NCBI GenBank assembly: GCA_018662325.1
Contig: JABJGM010000007.1
Span: 114,721-178,720, forward strand
DNA length: 64,000 nucleotides
Direction: 5' to 3'
Origin: a bacterium
GTDB lineage: Bacteria; Patescibacteriota; Gracilibacteria; UBA1369; GCA-2718715
Position 1 is the first letter of the stretch. Each line of letters begins with the position of its first letter. Both the position numbers and the translations under genes were made by a program. Shown here one piece after another: positions 1-8,952 of the stretch. The notes beneath the pieces are model-generated. The model ran no database searches. It saw only the letters and a program-made list of their open reading frames with translations, and was not told the origin of the DNA.

Positions 1-795
1 TTCAAACTTCTTCACTAATTTAAACTGATCCTCAAAAACATCTAATTCATCTTGTATCAACAAAGAATGTTTCGTCATAAAATCAGAAAAAAAACATTCA
101 TCATCTTCTTTCTCAAAAGACCAAATCTCAACTTCTTCAAAACTTCCTATTTCTTTTTCATAACTTAAATCCATAACCTTAATTTCGGTAATTTCATCAA
201 AGGCCACATTTATACAAACAGGAAAATCACTATTAAAAGGAAATACCATAATTTGTTCTCCCTTTGCATAATATTCACCCTGAAAAACATGAAAAGTCTG
301 ACCATTATCATATCCAGATTTAATCAAACTCTCAAAAACTTCAATCATAGAAATTTTTTGTCCAACTTTAAAATTCAACTTATTTCTTTCAACCTGCTTT
401 TTATTTGGAAAATAAGATAAAAGCTCTTGAATAGTAATTAAAACAATTTCTTTCTTTGAACTTTGCAAATTAGCCGCAAAATTCAATTTAGAAATTAAAT
501 TCTTTCTAACAATACCGGCATCATTATGCGGATTATCTAAAATCCGAAAGTTTTGCACATGTTTTACACCGAAATTGTGCAAAAGTTCTTGAAAAGTATC
601 CAATTGGCTTCTTTCATTTACTGCAAAGATAAGTTTATCAAAATTACATTCGTAGAAACTATTAGCAATAAAAAAAGCTTTTGCAGTTTTATTCGGAAAT
701 CCAGATAATTTAGATATCTTATTTTTACATACCAAATCTAAAAATTGATGATTGAATCTCTTAAAAGTGTTTTTCGAGAATAAAAATTTAGTCAT
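1..795 (-). CDS. mfd: Transcription-repair coupling factor Mfd, N-terminal part (runs off window)
   Basis: My own translation from ATG at 795 down to base 1 gives 265 open residues with no stop, so the gene continues beyond the left edge. Residues ~30-65 (SGFPNKTAKAFFIANSF, then KLIFAVNERSQLDTF) fit the start of the UvrB-like N-terminal module of Mfd. Residues ~140-210 (VGQKIS, then GYDNGQTFHVFQGEYYAKGEQIMVFPF) fit the part that normally reads GeyavRGdilDifP. Mfd displaces stalled RNA polymerase and recruits UvrA. UvrB is less likely because its N-terminal Walker A is absent. The gene starts 4 bases after the dnaN stop, so the two are probably co-transcribed. The RGD-type motif is eroded (AKGEQIM). 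Three DnaA-box-like 9-mers lie inside it at 551-584. The helicase part is not visible. Confidence 0.72.
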   Translation of the reverse strand, partial: MTKFLFSKNTFKRFNHQFLDLVCKNKISKLSGFPNKTAKAFFIANSFYECNFDKLIFAVNERSQLDTFQELLHNFGVKHVQNFRILDNPHNDAGIVRKNLISKLNFAANLQSSKKEIVLITIQELLSYFPNKKQVERNKLNFKVGQKISMIEVFESLIKSGYDNGQTFHVFQGEYYAKGEQIMVFPFNSDFPVCINVAFDEITEIKVMDLSYEKEIGSFEEVEIWSFEKEDDECFFSDFMTKHSLLIQDELDVFEDQFKLVKKFE

Positions 796-799
796 TAAA

Positions 800-1906
800 C
801 TAGACTTTTAAAGGCATTATTATATATTGAAAGTTTGGTTCCTTCTTGTCTAAAACCTTAATAGGTAAAATACGATCAGTAACATGCAAACTAACAACAC
901 TATCCCCAATTACATTCAGTACATCCATTAAATATTGAGAATTTACAGATATCTTAGTACTTTCACCAGAAATTGCAATAGAAATTTCATTTTTATCAGT
1001 ACCAATCAAAGTTTCTTGAGTGGATAAAAAAACCTTTTCTTTATCACTATCAAACTCCAAACTCACAGCGTCCTCAACTTCTTTCGCAAATAAACTCACC
1101 CTTTTCAAAGCTTGTTGAAGATCAGAAAGGCCTAAACTAACAGAAGTTTTATGCTCAGCTGGAATAATTTTCTTATAATCAGGAAACTGTCCATCAATCA
1201 ATCTAGACAAAACCAAAGTTTCACCACATCTAAAAGCAATTTGACTTTGACCTAAAATAACTTCTACATTTTGTTTTGGATTCATTTCCATAATCTTCTC
1301 TAACTCTCCCATAGTCTTACTTGGAATAATACAACTAATCCCATCAACATTCTTATCCAGATCAATACTACATTCACTTAAACGATAACTATCTGTAGCA
1401 ACTAAATAAAATTTATTTTTCTCCGTAAACATATAAACTCCAGCCAAAAAAGGTCTGTCAGCTTTACTTGAGCAACTAAACACAACTTTCTTAAGAGCGC
1501 TTGAGAAAACCTTTGAATTAACATCAAAACTAACTTCATTCGAAACCTCTGGCATAGTTGGATAATCCTCAGCTTTCAAACCCTTAATCTTAGTCTCACT
1601 ACTACTCCCAGAAACACTCAAACTTAAATCATCCAATTCTTCCAAAACTAAATCCTCTTTCGAAAGTAAATTTACATAACTAAAAAATAATTTCGCCGGA
1701 ACTGTAATACTTCCTTCAAATTCAACATTACAAATAATCTTAGTCTTAATCGCTACTTCCAAATTAGTTGCAGACAACCATAAAGCATTTCCTTTGGCTT
1801 CCAACAAAATATTATTCAAAATCGGTAAAGTACTATTACTTCCAATTGCTCTGGAAACTACATTCAAAGCTTCAGCTAACTCAACTTGTTTACAAACTAC
1901 TTTCAT
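800..1906 (-). CDS. dnaN: DNA polymerase III beta subunit (sliding clamp)
   Basis: 368 residues, the usual clamp length, with three repeated clamp domains. Typical segments are the N-terminal LAEALNVVSRAIGSNSTLPIL, the central 'FSCSSKADRPFLAGVYM', and the C-terminal end at YIIMPLKV, where clamps normally carry the MPMR-like peptide. The protein encircles DNA and tethers polymerase III and many repair factors. The start is the ATG at 1906; no Shine-Dalgarno is seen upstream. It is transcribed away from the adjacent origin region and leads directly into mfd. dnaA, its usual neighbour, is not in the window, so the classic dnaA-dnaN order is broken here or dnaA lies elsewhere. Confidence 0.95.
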   Translation of the reverse strand: MKVVCKQVELAEALNVVSRAIGSNSTLPILNNILLEAKGNALWLSATNLEVAIKTKIICNVEFEGSITVPAKLFFSYVNLLSKEDLVLEELDDLSLSVSGSSSETKIKGLKAEDYPTMPEVSNEVSFDVNSKVFSSALKKVVFSCSSKADRPFLAGVYMFTEKNKFYLVATDSYRLSECSIDLDKNVDGISCIIPSKTMGELEKIMEMNPKQNVEVILGQSQIAFRCGETLVLSRLIDGQFPDYKKIIPAEHKTSVSLGLSDLQQALKRVSLFAKEVEDAVSLEFDSDKEKVFLSTQETLIGTDKNEISIAISGESTKISVNSQYLMDVLNVIGDSVVSLHVTDRILPIKVLDKKEPNFQYIIMPLKV

Positions 1907-2012
1907 ATTTCTGTGTTATCAGAAATCATTCTTACAAACTCCCTCTCAAATTTCAACCAAAAAAACTTTTAAACAATTTCCCTTAATTATATATATATAT
2001 ATTTAAAATAAA

Positions 2013-2030
2013 TAATAGTAGTAATAGTAG
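2013..2030 (+). promoter_or_regulatory. DnaA-trio element of the unwinding region
   Basis: Six uninterrupted triplets TAA-TAG-TAG-TAA-TAG-TAG sit between the AT-rich run ending about 2012 and the inverted DnaA box TGTGCAAAA at 2039. In Bacillus subtilis such 3'-GAT/AAT-5' trios guide the DnaA filament onto one strand during origin melting. Order, polarity and spacing all match that model. Confidence 0.75.
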
Positions 2031-2079
2031 AAGGCAATTGTGCAAAACGGATTTTCCATAGGTACAACCGTAATTCCAA

Positions 2080-2108
2080 CTCTTGAGTAAGCAAGAGCTT
2101 TTTGGCTT
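2080..2108 (+). terminator. Weak hairpin with T-rich tail inside the origin region
   Basis: CTCTTG (2080-2085) pairs with CAAGAG (2092-2097) and is followed by CTTTTTGG and further Ts. The stem is short, so this may be a weak terminator or merely a cruciform-prone site of the origin. Confidence 0.3.
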
Positions 2109-2589
2109 TTTTAAAACAAATCATTAAACCTTGCACGACTTTTCCACAATCTATGTGCAAAACATTTTATTTTCTAATGTTTTTAACCACTTTTTCCTCT
2201 TCTTATAAACAAAATATTCAAAATAAAGTTTTCAACATTAAATGTGTAAAACTTGTTTATAACTTACTGTCTAATCAAAATTTTATTGTATTTAACACTA
2301 AAGTTTTCAACAGCACTCAAACCTAGTTTTTCAGCTTATTTCAAACCTCTTACGGTACTGACTACCTAAAACCCATGTGCATATCTTTTCTTATCAAAAC
2401 CCATTATTTATCAACAACTTATTAACAATTTCCAGGCTTTTCAACAACTTTATAACTTTTCCACAATCTTTTACACAATCCAAATAAAAGCTTTCTATAA
2501 ACAAAAAAAAAGAATATCTGCAACTTATGCACATATTCTTTTCCATTTAACCCACTCGACTTATAAGCTATTTTGATTTCTTTGTCAAG

Positions 2590-4371
2590 TTAATTAACAA
2601 ACATAATATTAGGAACAACCAAAGGTCTTCTCTGTAGATTCCTAGTAACTACTCTATCTAAAGCAGATTTCAAGAAACCTTCTAGCTCTGGCTTGTTAAC
2701 TCTTTTCCTGTTTTTAAGATGCATGTTAATAAGCTTTTTACTTTCCGTTTCTAAATCCCTTAGAACTGTTTGAGTTTGTCTCATATATATAAAGCCATTA
2801 GAGCATATGCTTAGAGCTTTTAAAACGGGCCTCTTAGCATCCATTACAACATTTATTAATATCATACCATTTAAGCTCATCGCTTGCCTTTCAGACACAA
2901 TATCCATTGCCACTCCACATAATTTAGGAGCTTGATTATCCACCATTATATAATTTGTAGGAACAGGCTTTTTAGCTATTTCAGCTTTACCTTTTGAAAC
3001 CTCTAAAACCTTACCATTTTCAAGTAAGAAAATATTTTCATTAGGTATCCCTTCCTCTAAGGCTAATTTTTTGTGGTAGAACCTGTGGTAATACTCGCCA
3101 TGAACTGGAACAAAAAACTTAGGTTTAATAAAATTAATCATCATTTTAAGATCCTCAATATTACCATGCCCACTTGTATGGATATCCATATGTTTATTAG
3201 TAATTACATTAGCAACCTTTCTAATTAAAACATTGATTACCGCATTAATAGCTCTTTCATTTCCAATGATTGGAGATGATGAGTAAACTATAGTATCTTT
3301 TTTAGTAAGTTTAATTTGACGATGTTCACCCATAGCCATTCTTGTAAGTCCACTTAAAGACTCCCCTTGACTACCGGTTGTCAAAATCAAGGCATTTTTA
3401 GATTGCGCAGCTTTTGAATTACTTCTTAGTTCCACTATCATTCCTTGCGGATATTTTAAATATCCAAGTTTAGTAGCAATTTTTACATTGTTAACCAAAC
3501 TTCTACCAGATATAAAAATTTTCTTCTTAGTATCTTTTGCAGACTCTATTATTTGCTGCATCCTTCCAATAACACTAGAGAAACAACTAATAATCAACCT
3601 ATCCGGAGCAGATCTAATAATTTTATCAAGCTCATCTCCAACAACCTTCTCACTCATAGTATGACCTTCCTTAATAGAATTTGTACTATCACTCATAAGC
3701 AGTAATACTTTTTTATCACCAAGCTGTTTCATATAATCCACATCAGCCATAACACCATCAGAAGGCGTAAAATCAAATTTAAAGTCACCAGTGTGAACAA
3801 TTAACCCCTCTGGAGTTTCAATTGCAATCCCACATGAATCTGGAATTGAGTGGTTCACTCTAAAATAAGTAATTTTAAATACACCTAATTTAAAGGTTTC
3901 TTTTGGCTTAACATTTACAAGCTTCGCCAATTTTTCCATCTTATGCTCCTTTAAGTGTTTTCCAATTAAACCATTGGTAAGCTTAAGGCTATAATAAGTT
4001 GGATTTTTTAACTTTGGAGTTAAATACGTAATTGCTCCAATATGATCTAAGTGACCATGAGTAATTAGTATTCCTTTAAGTTTATTTAAATTTCTCTCTA
4101 AATAACTAGTGTCAGGAACTATATAGTCCACTCCTAGCATATCTTCTTCTGGGAATTTAAGACCCATATCAAGAGCTATTATATCGTTACCATATTCCAG
4201 TAACATCATATTTTTACCGATTTCATCTAAACCACCAAGAAAAACTAATTTAAGTTTTTTTTCGTTGTTTGAATGAAAGGGATTTTTAAACTTCTTTTTG
4301 AAGTTTGTTTTTTCCGTAGAATGAACGGTATTCTTTTGAAACCATGCATCCAATTTTGTTTTCTTTTCCAT
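2590..4371 (-). CDS. rnj: Ribonuclease J (metallo-beta-lactamase/beta-CASP RNase)
   Basis: 593 residues. After a basic, low-complexity N-terminal extension (~1-38) comes the beta-lactamase fold with 'GGLDEIGKNMMLLEY' and the metal motif HGHLDH at 105-110. Further ligands lie at 'VNHSIPDSCGIAIETPEG' with 'HTGDFKFD'. The beta-CASP domain contains 'LLLMSDSTNS' and the C-terminal metal segment 'HTSGHGN'. RNase J combines endonuclease and 5'-3' exonuclease activity in mRNA decay and rRNA maturation. RNase Y is also encoded in this window (15936-17438), so decay here resembles the Firmicute type. It reads toward the origin. The N-terminal extension is longer than in Bacillus RNase J1. Confidence 0.93.
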   Translation of the reverse strand: MEKKTKLDAWFQKNTVHSTEKTNFKKKFKNPFHSNNEKKLKLVFLGGLDEIGKNMMLLEYGNDIIALDMGLKFPEEDMLGVDYIVPDTSYLERNLNKLKGILITHGHLDHIGAITYLTPKLKNPTYYSLKLTNGLIGKHLKEHKMEKLAKLVNVKPKETFKLGVFKITYFRVNHSIPDSCGIAIETPEGLIVHTGDFKFDFTPSDGVMADVDYMKQLGDKKVLLLMSDSTNSIKEGHTMSEKVVGDELDKIIRSAPDRLIISCFSSVIGRMQQIIESAKDTKKKIFISGRSLVNNVKIATKLGYLKYPQGMIVELRSNSKAAQSKNALILTTGSQGESLSGLTRMAMGEHRQIKLTKKDTIVYSSSPIIGNERAINAVINVLIRKVANVITNKHMDIHTSGHGNIEDLKMMINFIKPKFFVPVHGEYYHRFYHKKLALEEGIPNENIFLLENGKVLEVSKGKAEIAKKPVPTNYIMVDNQAPKLCGVAMDIVSERQAMSLNGMILINVVMDAKRPVLKALSICSNGFIYMRQTQTVLRDLETESKKLINMHLKNRKRVNKPELEGFLKSALDRVVTRNLQRRPLVVPNIMFVN

Positions 4372-4688
4372 AATTACTTTTAATAATAATAAATTATTTT
4401 GGAATAACTAGTCTAAGCTATTCCTGGAAATCATCGCTGATTACCATAAATCATATAATTGTATCATCTTTGTTGATGACTTAATAAAAATATCTAGTGT
4501 ATTTCTATTATAATATTTGTGATATTTGATTTAACCCCTTTTTAATAGGTTAAATTCAATTTTAATTAATGTAGACAAATAACGTATAAAGTTTTTTTAT
4601 TTAATTTTGGCGCTGACCAAAGTAGTTTCTTCTCTAAAATAATAATCTTAACTTTGCATAATTTACTCTTTTATTCATTAAATGTCAA
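4372..4688. other. Intergenic spacer, leader of RNase J
   Basis: 317 AT-rich bases between two leftward genes. I see a small imperfect dyad (TCATC/GATGA around 4467-4483) but no RNA gene, no convincing open frame and no clear terminator. It presumably holds the RNase J promoter. Confidence 0.4.
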
Positions 4689-6284
4689 TTAAGATGTCTT
4701 AAAATAATCTTTAAGTTCTTTTAGTTTTGTAATATTAAACCTGTAAATTAATCCAAAATACACAGCTATAATAACAGGAATTATTAACAGTAAGTTAAAA
4801 TTTTTCAGATAAACAAAAGAAAATTCATATAAATACTTACATAAAAAACCTAATAATAAACTTAGAGAAGTTATTTTTATGTAAAAATTCCAAGCAATAT
4901 TTAATTTATGATTTTTTAGATAGTAATTTAAACCTAAAAATAAAATCAAAGCCTCACAAAACACAGTAACCAAGCTTGCAGCCATAAATCCGTATTTTGG
5001 AATAAATAAATAATTTAAAACTACATTTAATCCAAGAGCCGTAAAATTAAATTTTAATAAAGTTTTTTGATTATCAGAAGCTAATAAATAATAATTAAAT
5101 ACCACGTTTAAAAAGGCAAAAAACAAAGCAAAAAGTATAATTCTAAAAGCAAAGTCAGATCCTTCATAATAAACATAAGAATTTTGATTCTCTGCAAGTG
5201 CAAAATCACTTTTTTCTAGATTTTCACACTCTTTTAACGCTAATTCCTCCTGTTGAAAAATTTGTCTAGCATCATTTACACAATGATAACCGCTTAAAAA
5301 CTGAGTATTACTCAAGCTTGCAGTTAAAGGATAAGCTAAAAAATATCCACACATTAAAATTGGACACACAACTATAAATAAAGATTTAAAGCTACCCTTA
5401 ATAATATTCTGAAACTTTTCTTTGGAATTTTTAAAAGTTTTCCCTAAAAATGGAAGACAAGAATTCATAAAAAACACAGGAATCAAATTCAAAATTTCCA
5501 TAATTTTAATTGGAATCGAATACGTAGCAGCTTCAAAATTACCTTTCATAGCCTGAATCATTAAAACATCAATTTTAAAATAAAATTTATTTAACATAAT
5601 AGCTATCCCATAAGGCAAAGCCTTTTTTATTAGGTTTAAACTATATTTTTTTGATACCTTAAAACTAAAAGAAATATACTTTCTTACATAAATAAAAGTA
5701 AAAAATAGTAAAATTAAACTACTTAAAAGATTCAAATCAAGTAAGAAATCAAATTTATTGATTTCATTCCCAGCTATTGAAATTTTCCATAAATAAATCA
5801 CACCAAATATATAAACCACTTTAGAAAAAAGCTGAGCTAAAGCTGCTTTATGCATCTTTAATTCAAATTGCAAAACAGAGCTTAAAGTTCCGCTTAAAAG
5901 AGTTATTCCGGTCATTAAAGAAACAATATAAATACCTTTAGCAATCAATGTGTTTTCATAAATACCAATTTTAGGAGTAATAAAACTTGCAAATCCTAAA
6001 ATAAAAACTGTTAAAACAACTCTTAAAAACAACAAGTTGGCAAAAATCTCCTCTTTATCATCTGTGTTTTTAGACATCTCAGAAATACAGACTGTATACA
6101 ATCCAAAGTCAGCTGCAATTGCAAAAAAACCAATATATTCAAATAATGTAACATATTGCCCATAAACATCAGCCGGAAAAATCTCGGTAAGTAATTTTAA
6201 ACTAACAACCCCAATCAAAGCCTGAATAAATCGACTTAAAACCTGCCAAAAAGTGTTTGAAAAAACTTTCTTAAAATTACTCAT
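4689..6284 (-). CDS. Polysaccharide flippase, Wzx/MATE-like membrane protein
   Basis: 531 residues, almost entirely hydrophobic helices; about 12-14 membrane segments can be counted. The N-terminus (FSNTFWQVLSRFIQALIGVVSL, then 'YGQYVTLFEYIGFFAIAADFGLY') is typical of the RfbX/Wzx oligosaccharide-lipid flippase family (MVF/MOP superfamily). These proteins carry lipid-linked glycan units across the cytoplasmic membrane. A hydrophilic, Glu/Asn-rich loop of about 60 residues (~335-395, including 'ECENLEKSDFALAENQNS') interrupts the helices and is not usual for the family. The O-antigen-ligase-like gene at 9573 may act in the same pathway. No substrate can be inferred. Confidence 0.8.
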   Translation of the reverse strand: MSNFKKVFSNTFWQVLSRFIQALIGVVSLKLLTEIFPADVYGQYVTLFEYIGFFAIAADFGLYTVCISEMSKNTDDKEEIFANLLFLRVVLTVFILGFASFITPKIGIYENTLIAKGIYIVSLMTGITLLSGTLSSVLQFELKMHKAALAQLFSKVVYIFGVIYLWKISIAGNEINKFDFLLDLNLLSSLILLFFTFIYVRKYISFSFKVSKKYSLNLIKKALPYGIAIMLNKFYFKIDVLMIQAMKGNFEAATYSIPIKIMEILNLIPVFFMNSCLPFLGKTFKNSKEKFQNIIKGSFKSLFIVVCPILMCGYFLAYPLTASLSNTQFLSGYHCVNDARQIFQQEELALKECENLEKSDFALAENQNSYVYYEGSDFAFRIILFALFFAFLNVVFNYYLLASDNQKTLLKFNFTALGLNVVLNYLFIPKYGFMAASLVTVFCEALILFLGLNYYLKNHKLNIAWNFYIKITSLSLLLGFLCKYLYEFSFVYLKNFNLLLIIPVIIAVYFGLIYRFNITKLKELKDYFKTS

Positions 6285-6392
6285 ATCTTTTTTATAAATT
6301 TACTATACCAAAAAACAATATTTTCTCAATCTATTTGCCTAAAAACGCCTCTTATGATATAATTAAATATAAATAATTTTAACCCACCCAAA

Positions 6393-7499
6393 ATGACTTC
6401 TAATTCAAAAGGTTCAAAAGAAAAACAAGCATCTAATCAAGAATGTGATACGACTTCAACGAGTCCACAACAATCAACAAGTCCACAACAATCAGCAACT
6501 CAAACTACAACTGAAAATGCAAGGCAACAAGTTGATCAAATTCTTGAGCAAAGAAAAGAAGGCTTTTCATTTGAAAGTATTGCTGATTCAATTTTAGGTT
6601 CTATTGGAAACCTATGGAAATCACTAGGGATTACTAATTTAATTAAATATATAGCAGGAATTTTTGGCTTTTCCGCTGGATCTGAAAACCAAGAGCAAGC
6701 ACCCGAGCCAGCTCCTTCAAGAGAGCATCCTTTACAAACTTGTGACACAGTTCCCCAGGGTGGAAAAATTTTATATGCCCAGCAACAAATTAGTGTTTAC
6801 AAGGAATCAAAATCTTCATATGAATCAGGCGAAATTTATAATTATTTATTCAAAGGACAAACTGCAATTTTAATGCCAAATCAGCCTGATGCTAAAGGTA
6901 ATTACAAAATTAAAGCCCTTGGAAGAGGGACAGATACTCAAGCTGTAAAATATTTATATATAAAAAGTGCAGATTTTAATAACTTAGGAGAAGCAAATCC
7001 AGGAGCAAGACAATCTATTGGAACGAATGCCTATTTATCAGGAGATTCAATTTCACAAATTTTCTGTAGGCATACAGCTCATGGAGAAGGAATGCCAGCT
7101 CATAATATGCAATACATTTGTAGAAGTATTTCTGGTCAAGTTGCCGCAGGAAGAATTACCCAGAAACGAATTGCATTTATAATGGGATACAACAATTTAA
7201 GTTCACGAAATCTTGAAACAATTAAGCAGTATTACGTTGAAGCTTTTGGATACTTAAGGAGCCTTAAAGAAAACTACGGAAAAGAAATCTCGCTTAATCT
7301 ACTTTACAACTGGACTGGATCTGATGGCAACCTTTATATGACTGAAGAATTAAGAACACAGATTAACGCATTTATAAAAGAAAAATGTACTCAATTTGGG
7401 TTTAAATGTGTAAGTATGGACAATGCCCACGATCAATCAAAAGGATTGCATGGGGGGTTTAAAAGCCAGCAAGCATTTTTAAAACAACTGACTTCATAA
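6393..7499 (+). CDS. Putative SGNH/GDSL-like hydrolase with low-complexity N-terminus
   Basis: 368 residues, not matched to a specific family. Residues 1-45 are Ser/Thr/Gln-rich. A moderately hydrophobic stretch (~60-95, SIADSILGSIGNLW, then 'IKYIAGIFGFSAG') could anchor or associate it with the membrane; no cleavable signal peptide is evident. The C-terminal half shows the spaced blocks of SGNH hydrolases: 'YLSGDSIS' (GDS at 217-219, candidate nucleophile Ser219), 'IMGYNN' (265-268, block III Asn) and 'DQSKGLHGG' (Asp347 and His353, block V). The blocks are divergent, so this is an inference. If correct, it would be an esterase or deacetylase acting on surface glycans. It sits between a glycan flippase and prfB and ends in a strong terminator. 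Confidence 0.45.
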   Translation: MTSNSKGSKEKQASNQECDTTSTSPQQSTSPQQSATQTTTENARQQVDQILEQRKEGFSFESIADSILGSIGNLWKSLGITNLIKYIAGIFGFSAGSENQEQAPEPAPSREHPLQTCDTVPQGGKILYAQQQISVYKESKSSYESGEIYNYLFKGQTAILMPNQPDAKGNYKIKALGRGTDTQAVKYLYIKSADFNNLGEANPGARQSIGTNAYLSGDSISQIFCRHTAHGEGMPAHNMQYICRSISGQVAAGRITQKRIAFIMGYNNLSSRNLETIKQYYVEAFGYLRSLKENYGKEISLNLLYNWTGSDGNLYMTEELRTQINAFIKEKCTQFGFKCVSMDNAHDQSKGLHGGFKSQQAFLKQLTS

Positions 7500-7507
7500 A
7501 CTTGTTT

Positions 7508-7540
7508 AAAAGCCTAAAAATTGTTAGGCTTTTTTTAGTA
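7508..7540 (+). terminator. Rho-independent terminator after the SGNH-like gene
   Basis: AAAGCCTAA and TTAGGCTTT form a stem around the AAATTG loop and are followed by a T run ending near 7537. Confidence 0.85.
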
Positions 7541-7551
7541 TAAAAATAAAA

Positions 7552-8604
7552 ATGAATCTTCAAGAATTACAAAATAAATTTCAAGATATTTCCAACGCTT
7601 TAAACATTGAGTCTATCAAAGAAAAAGAAATAGAAATTGCAAATCAGCTCAAAGACCCCAACAACTGGGAAGATCAAAGCCTTTTAAATAAGCTAAATAT
7701 AAGTCTTAAAGCTTATCAAAAGCAACTTTTGAATCTTCAGGGAATTCAAGATGGATTAGATTATATTCAGGCTTTTCATGAAGAAATATCGGAAAAGGAA
7801 ATTCAAGATTCACTAGAAGCACTCAATAAAAAAATTAATGATTTAGAAGTAAAAACTTTATTAAATCAAAAGCATGACTCGTTTTCAGCTATTTTGTCTG
7901 TTTATTCAGGAGCAGGAGGAGACGATGCTGAAGATTTCACTCAAATGATTTACAATATGTATCAAAAATATTCTGAAAATCAAGAATATCAAACTTCGAT
8001 TCTTGAATGCTCACTCACTGAATCTGGGATTAAACATATTTCAATTAAAATAGAAGGACCATATGCCTATGGAAACCTGAAATCCGAACACGGAGTTCAT
8101 AGACTAGTAAGACTGTCGCCTTTTAACTCAGGAAACACTCGTGAAACATCTTTTTGTTTAGTAGATGTAATTCCAATCATTGAAACCGATAATTCTATAA
8201 AACTAGAGCCTCAAGACCTCAGAATTGATACTTTTAAATCACAAGGACCAGGAGGCCAATCCGTAAACACCACTGATTCAGCAGTTAGAGTTACACATAT
8301 TCCAACTAAAATTTCAGCTAGTTGTCAGTCAGAAAGATCACAGCATCAAAATAAAGAAAATGCCCTGAACCTTTTAAAGTCAAAGCTGACGCATTTACTT
8401 GAAATACAAAATAAAAAAGAAATTCAGGATATTCGTGGTGAAAACCTTCAAAACAGCTTTGGTAGTCAAATTAGATCATACACTCTTCACCCTTATAAAC
8501 TTGTAAAAGACCACAGAACAAGCCACGAAGATAATAACCCTGAAAATGTCTTAAATGGAAAAATTGATGGATTTATTTACAGTTATCTAAAAGAAAACGT
8601 ATAA
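7552..8604 (+). CDS. prfB: Peptide chain release factor 2
   Basis: 350 residues. The GGQ catalytic motif is at 234-236 (GPGGQSVNTTDSAVRVTHIPT context) and the stop-recognition tripeptide SPF at 189-191, inside 'GVHRLVRLSPFNSG'. SPF, rather than the RF1 PxT, identifies RF2, which reads UAA and UGA. The frame is continuous from ATG 7552, so the programmed +1 frameshift that autoregulates prfB in many bacteria is absent. Presence of RF2 agrees with UGA being a stop in this window. No Shine-Dalgarno lies before the start. Confidence 0.95.
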   Translation: MNLQELQNKFQDISNALNIESIKEKEIEIANQLKDPNNWEDQSLLNKLNISLKAYQKQLLNLQGIQDGLDYIQAFHEEISEKEIQDSLEALNKKINDLEVKTLLNQKHDSFSAILSVYSGAGGDDAEDFTQMIYNMYQKYSENQEYQTSILECSLTESGIKHISIKIEGPYAYGNLKSEHGVHRLVRLSPFNSGNTRETSFCLVDVIPIIETDNSIKLEPQDLRIDTFKSQGPGGQSVNTTDSAVRVTHIPTKISASCQSERSQHQNKENALNLLKSKLTHLLEIQNKKEIQDIRGENLQNSFGSQIRSYTLHPYKLVKDHRTSHEDNNPENVLNGKIDGFIYSYLKENV

Positions 8605-8634
8605 AAAAAAGCCCCAAATTAAAAGGGCTTTTAA
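8605..8634. terminator. Bidirectional terminator between prfB and the small lipoprotein gene
   Basis: AAAAGCCC (8607-8614) pairs with GGGCTTTT (8625-8632). A-runs on the left and T-runs on the right let it serve both converging genes. Confidence 0.8.
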
Positions 8635-8649
8635 AAATTTTTTAAATTT

Positions 8650-8871
8650 TTACTCTTCAGTTGATTCAGCAGTATCTTCACCTTCAGCTTCCATAACTTC
8701 TTCAGCTTCCATTTCAGTAGTTTCTTCTACTTCAGTAGTAGCTGCTGGTTCTTGAATTTCAATAGATTCAACTGCATCAGCAGTATTTTCTTCCGTTTCA
8801 GTAGTAGCTTGTCCACATCCAGCTAAAGCTAGAGACATTAAAGCAACCACAGCAATTAATTTTTTAGTCAT
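8650..8871 (-). CDS. Small acidic lipoprotein
   Basis: 73 residues. An N-terminal lipoprotein signal (MTKKLIAVVALMSLALAGCGQ) has a clear lipobox LAGC, so the mature protein would start at Cys19 and be lipid-anchored. The remaining ~54 residues are almost only Glu, Thr, Ala and Val and look unstructured and strongly acidic. No known domain is visible. Small acidic lipoproteins of this kind are common and uncharacterised. It converges with prfB and shares its terminator. I do not propose a function. Confidence 0.75.
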   Translation of the reverse strand: MTKKLIAVVALMSLALAGCGQATTETEENTADAVESIEIQEPAATTEVEETTEMEAEEVMEAEGEDTAESTEE

Positions 8872-8952
8872 TTTTTATAGTTGTTATATATTGTTGACTT
8901 TTAAAAGAGTCTTATATTAATTAATGACAAAAATTGAAAAAATTTCAACTCT

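Larger units (their letters stand above)
1907..2589. other. oriC: Probable chromosomal replication origin (oriC)
   Basis: This 683-base non-coding interval between dnaN and RNase J is packed with DnaA-box-like 9-mers. They are TGTGCAAAA (2039-2047, 2154-2162), TTTTCCACA (2140-2148, 2457-2465), TTTTCAACA (2229-2237, 2304-2312, 2438-2446), TGTGTAAAA (2243-2251), TTATCAACA (2408-2416), TTATTAACA (2419-2427), TTTTACACA (2469-2477) and TTATGCACA (2525-2533). An AT-only stretch (about 1984-2012) is followed by six contiguous TAA/TAG trios (2013-2030) and then, 8 bases on, a DnaA box. This is the arrangement of the Bacillus basal unwinding element. Short reading frames inside are not convincing. The function is inferred from these elements and from adjacency to dnaN. 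Confidence 0.85.

Noticed and set aside
1768..2326. Short plus-strand frames across the origin region
   Set aside because: They overlap dnaN antisense or DnaA boxes, have low-complexity translations and no conserved features.
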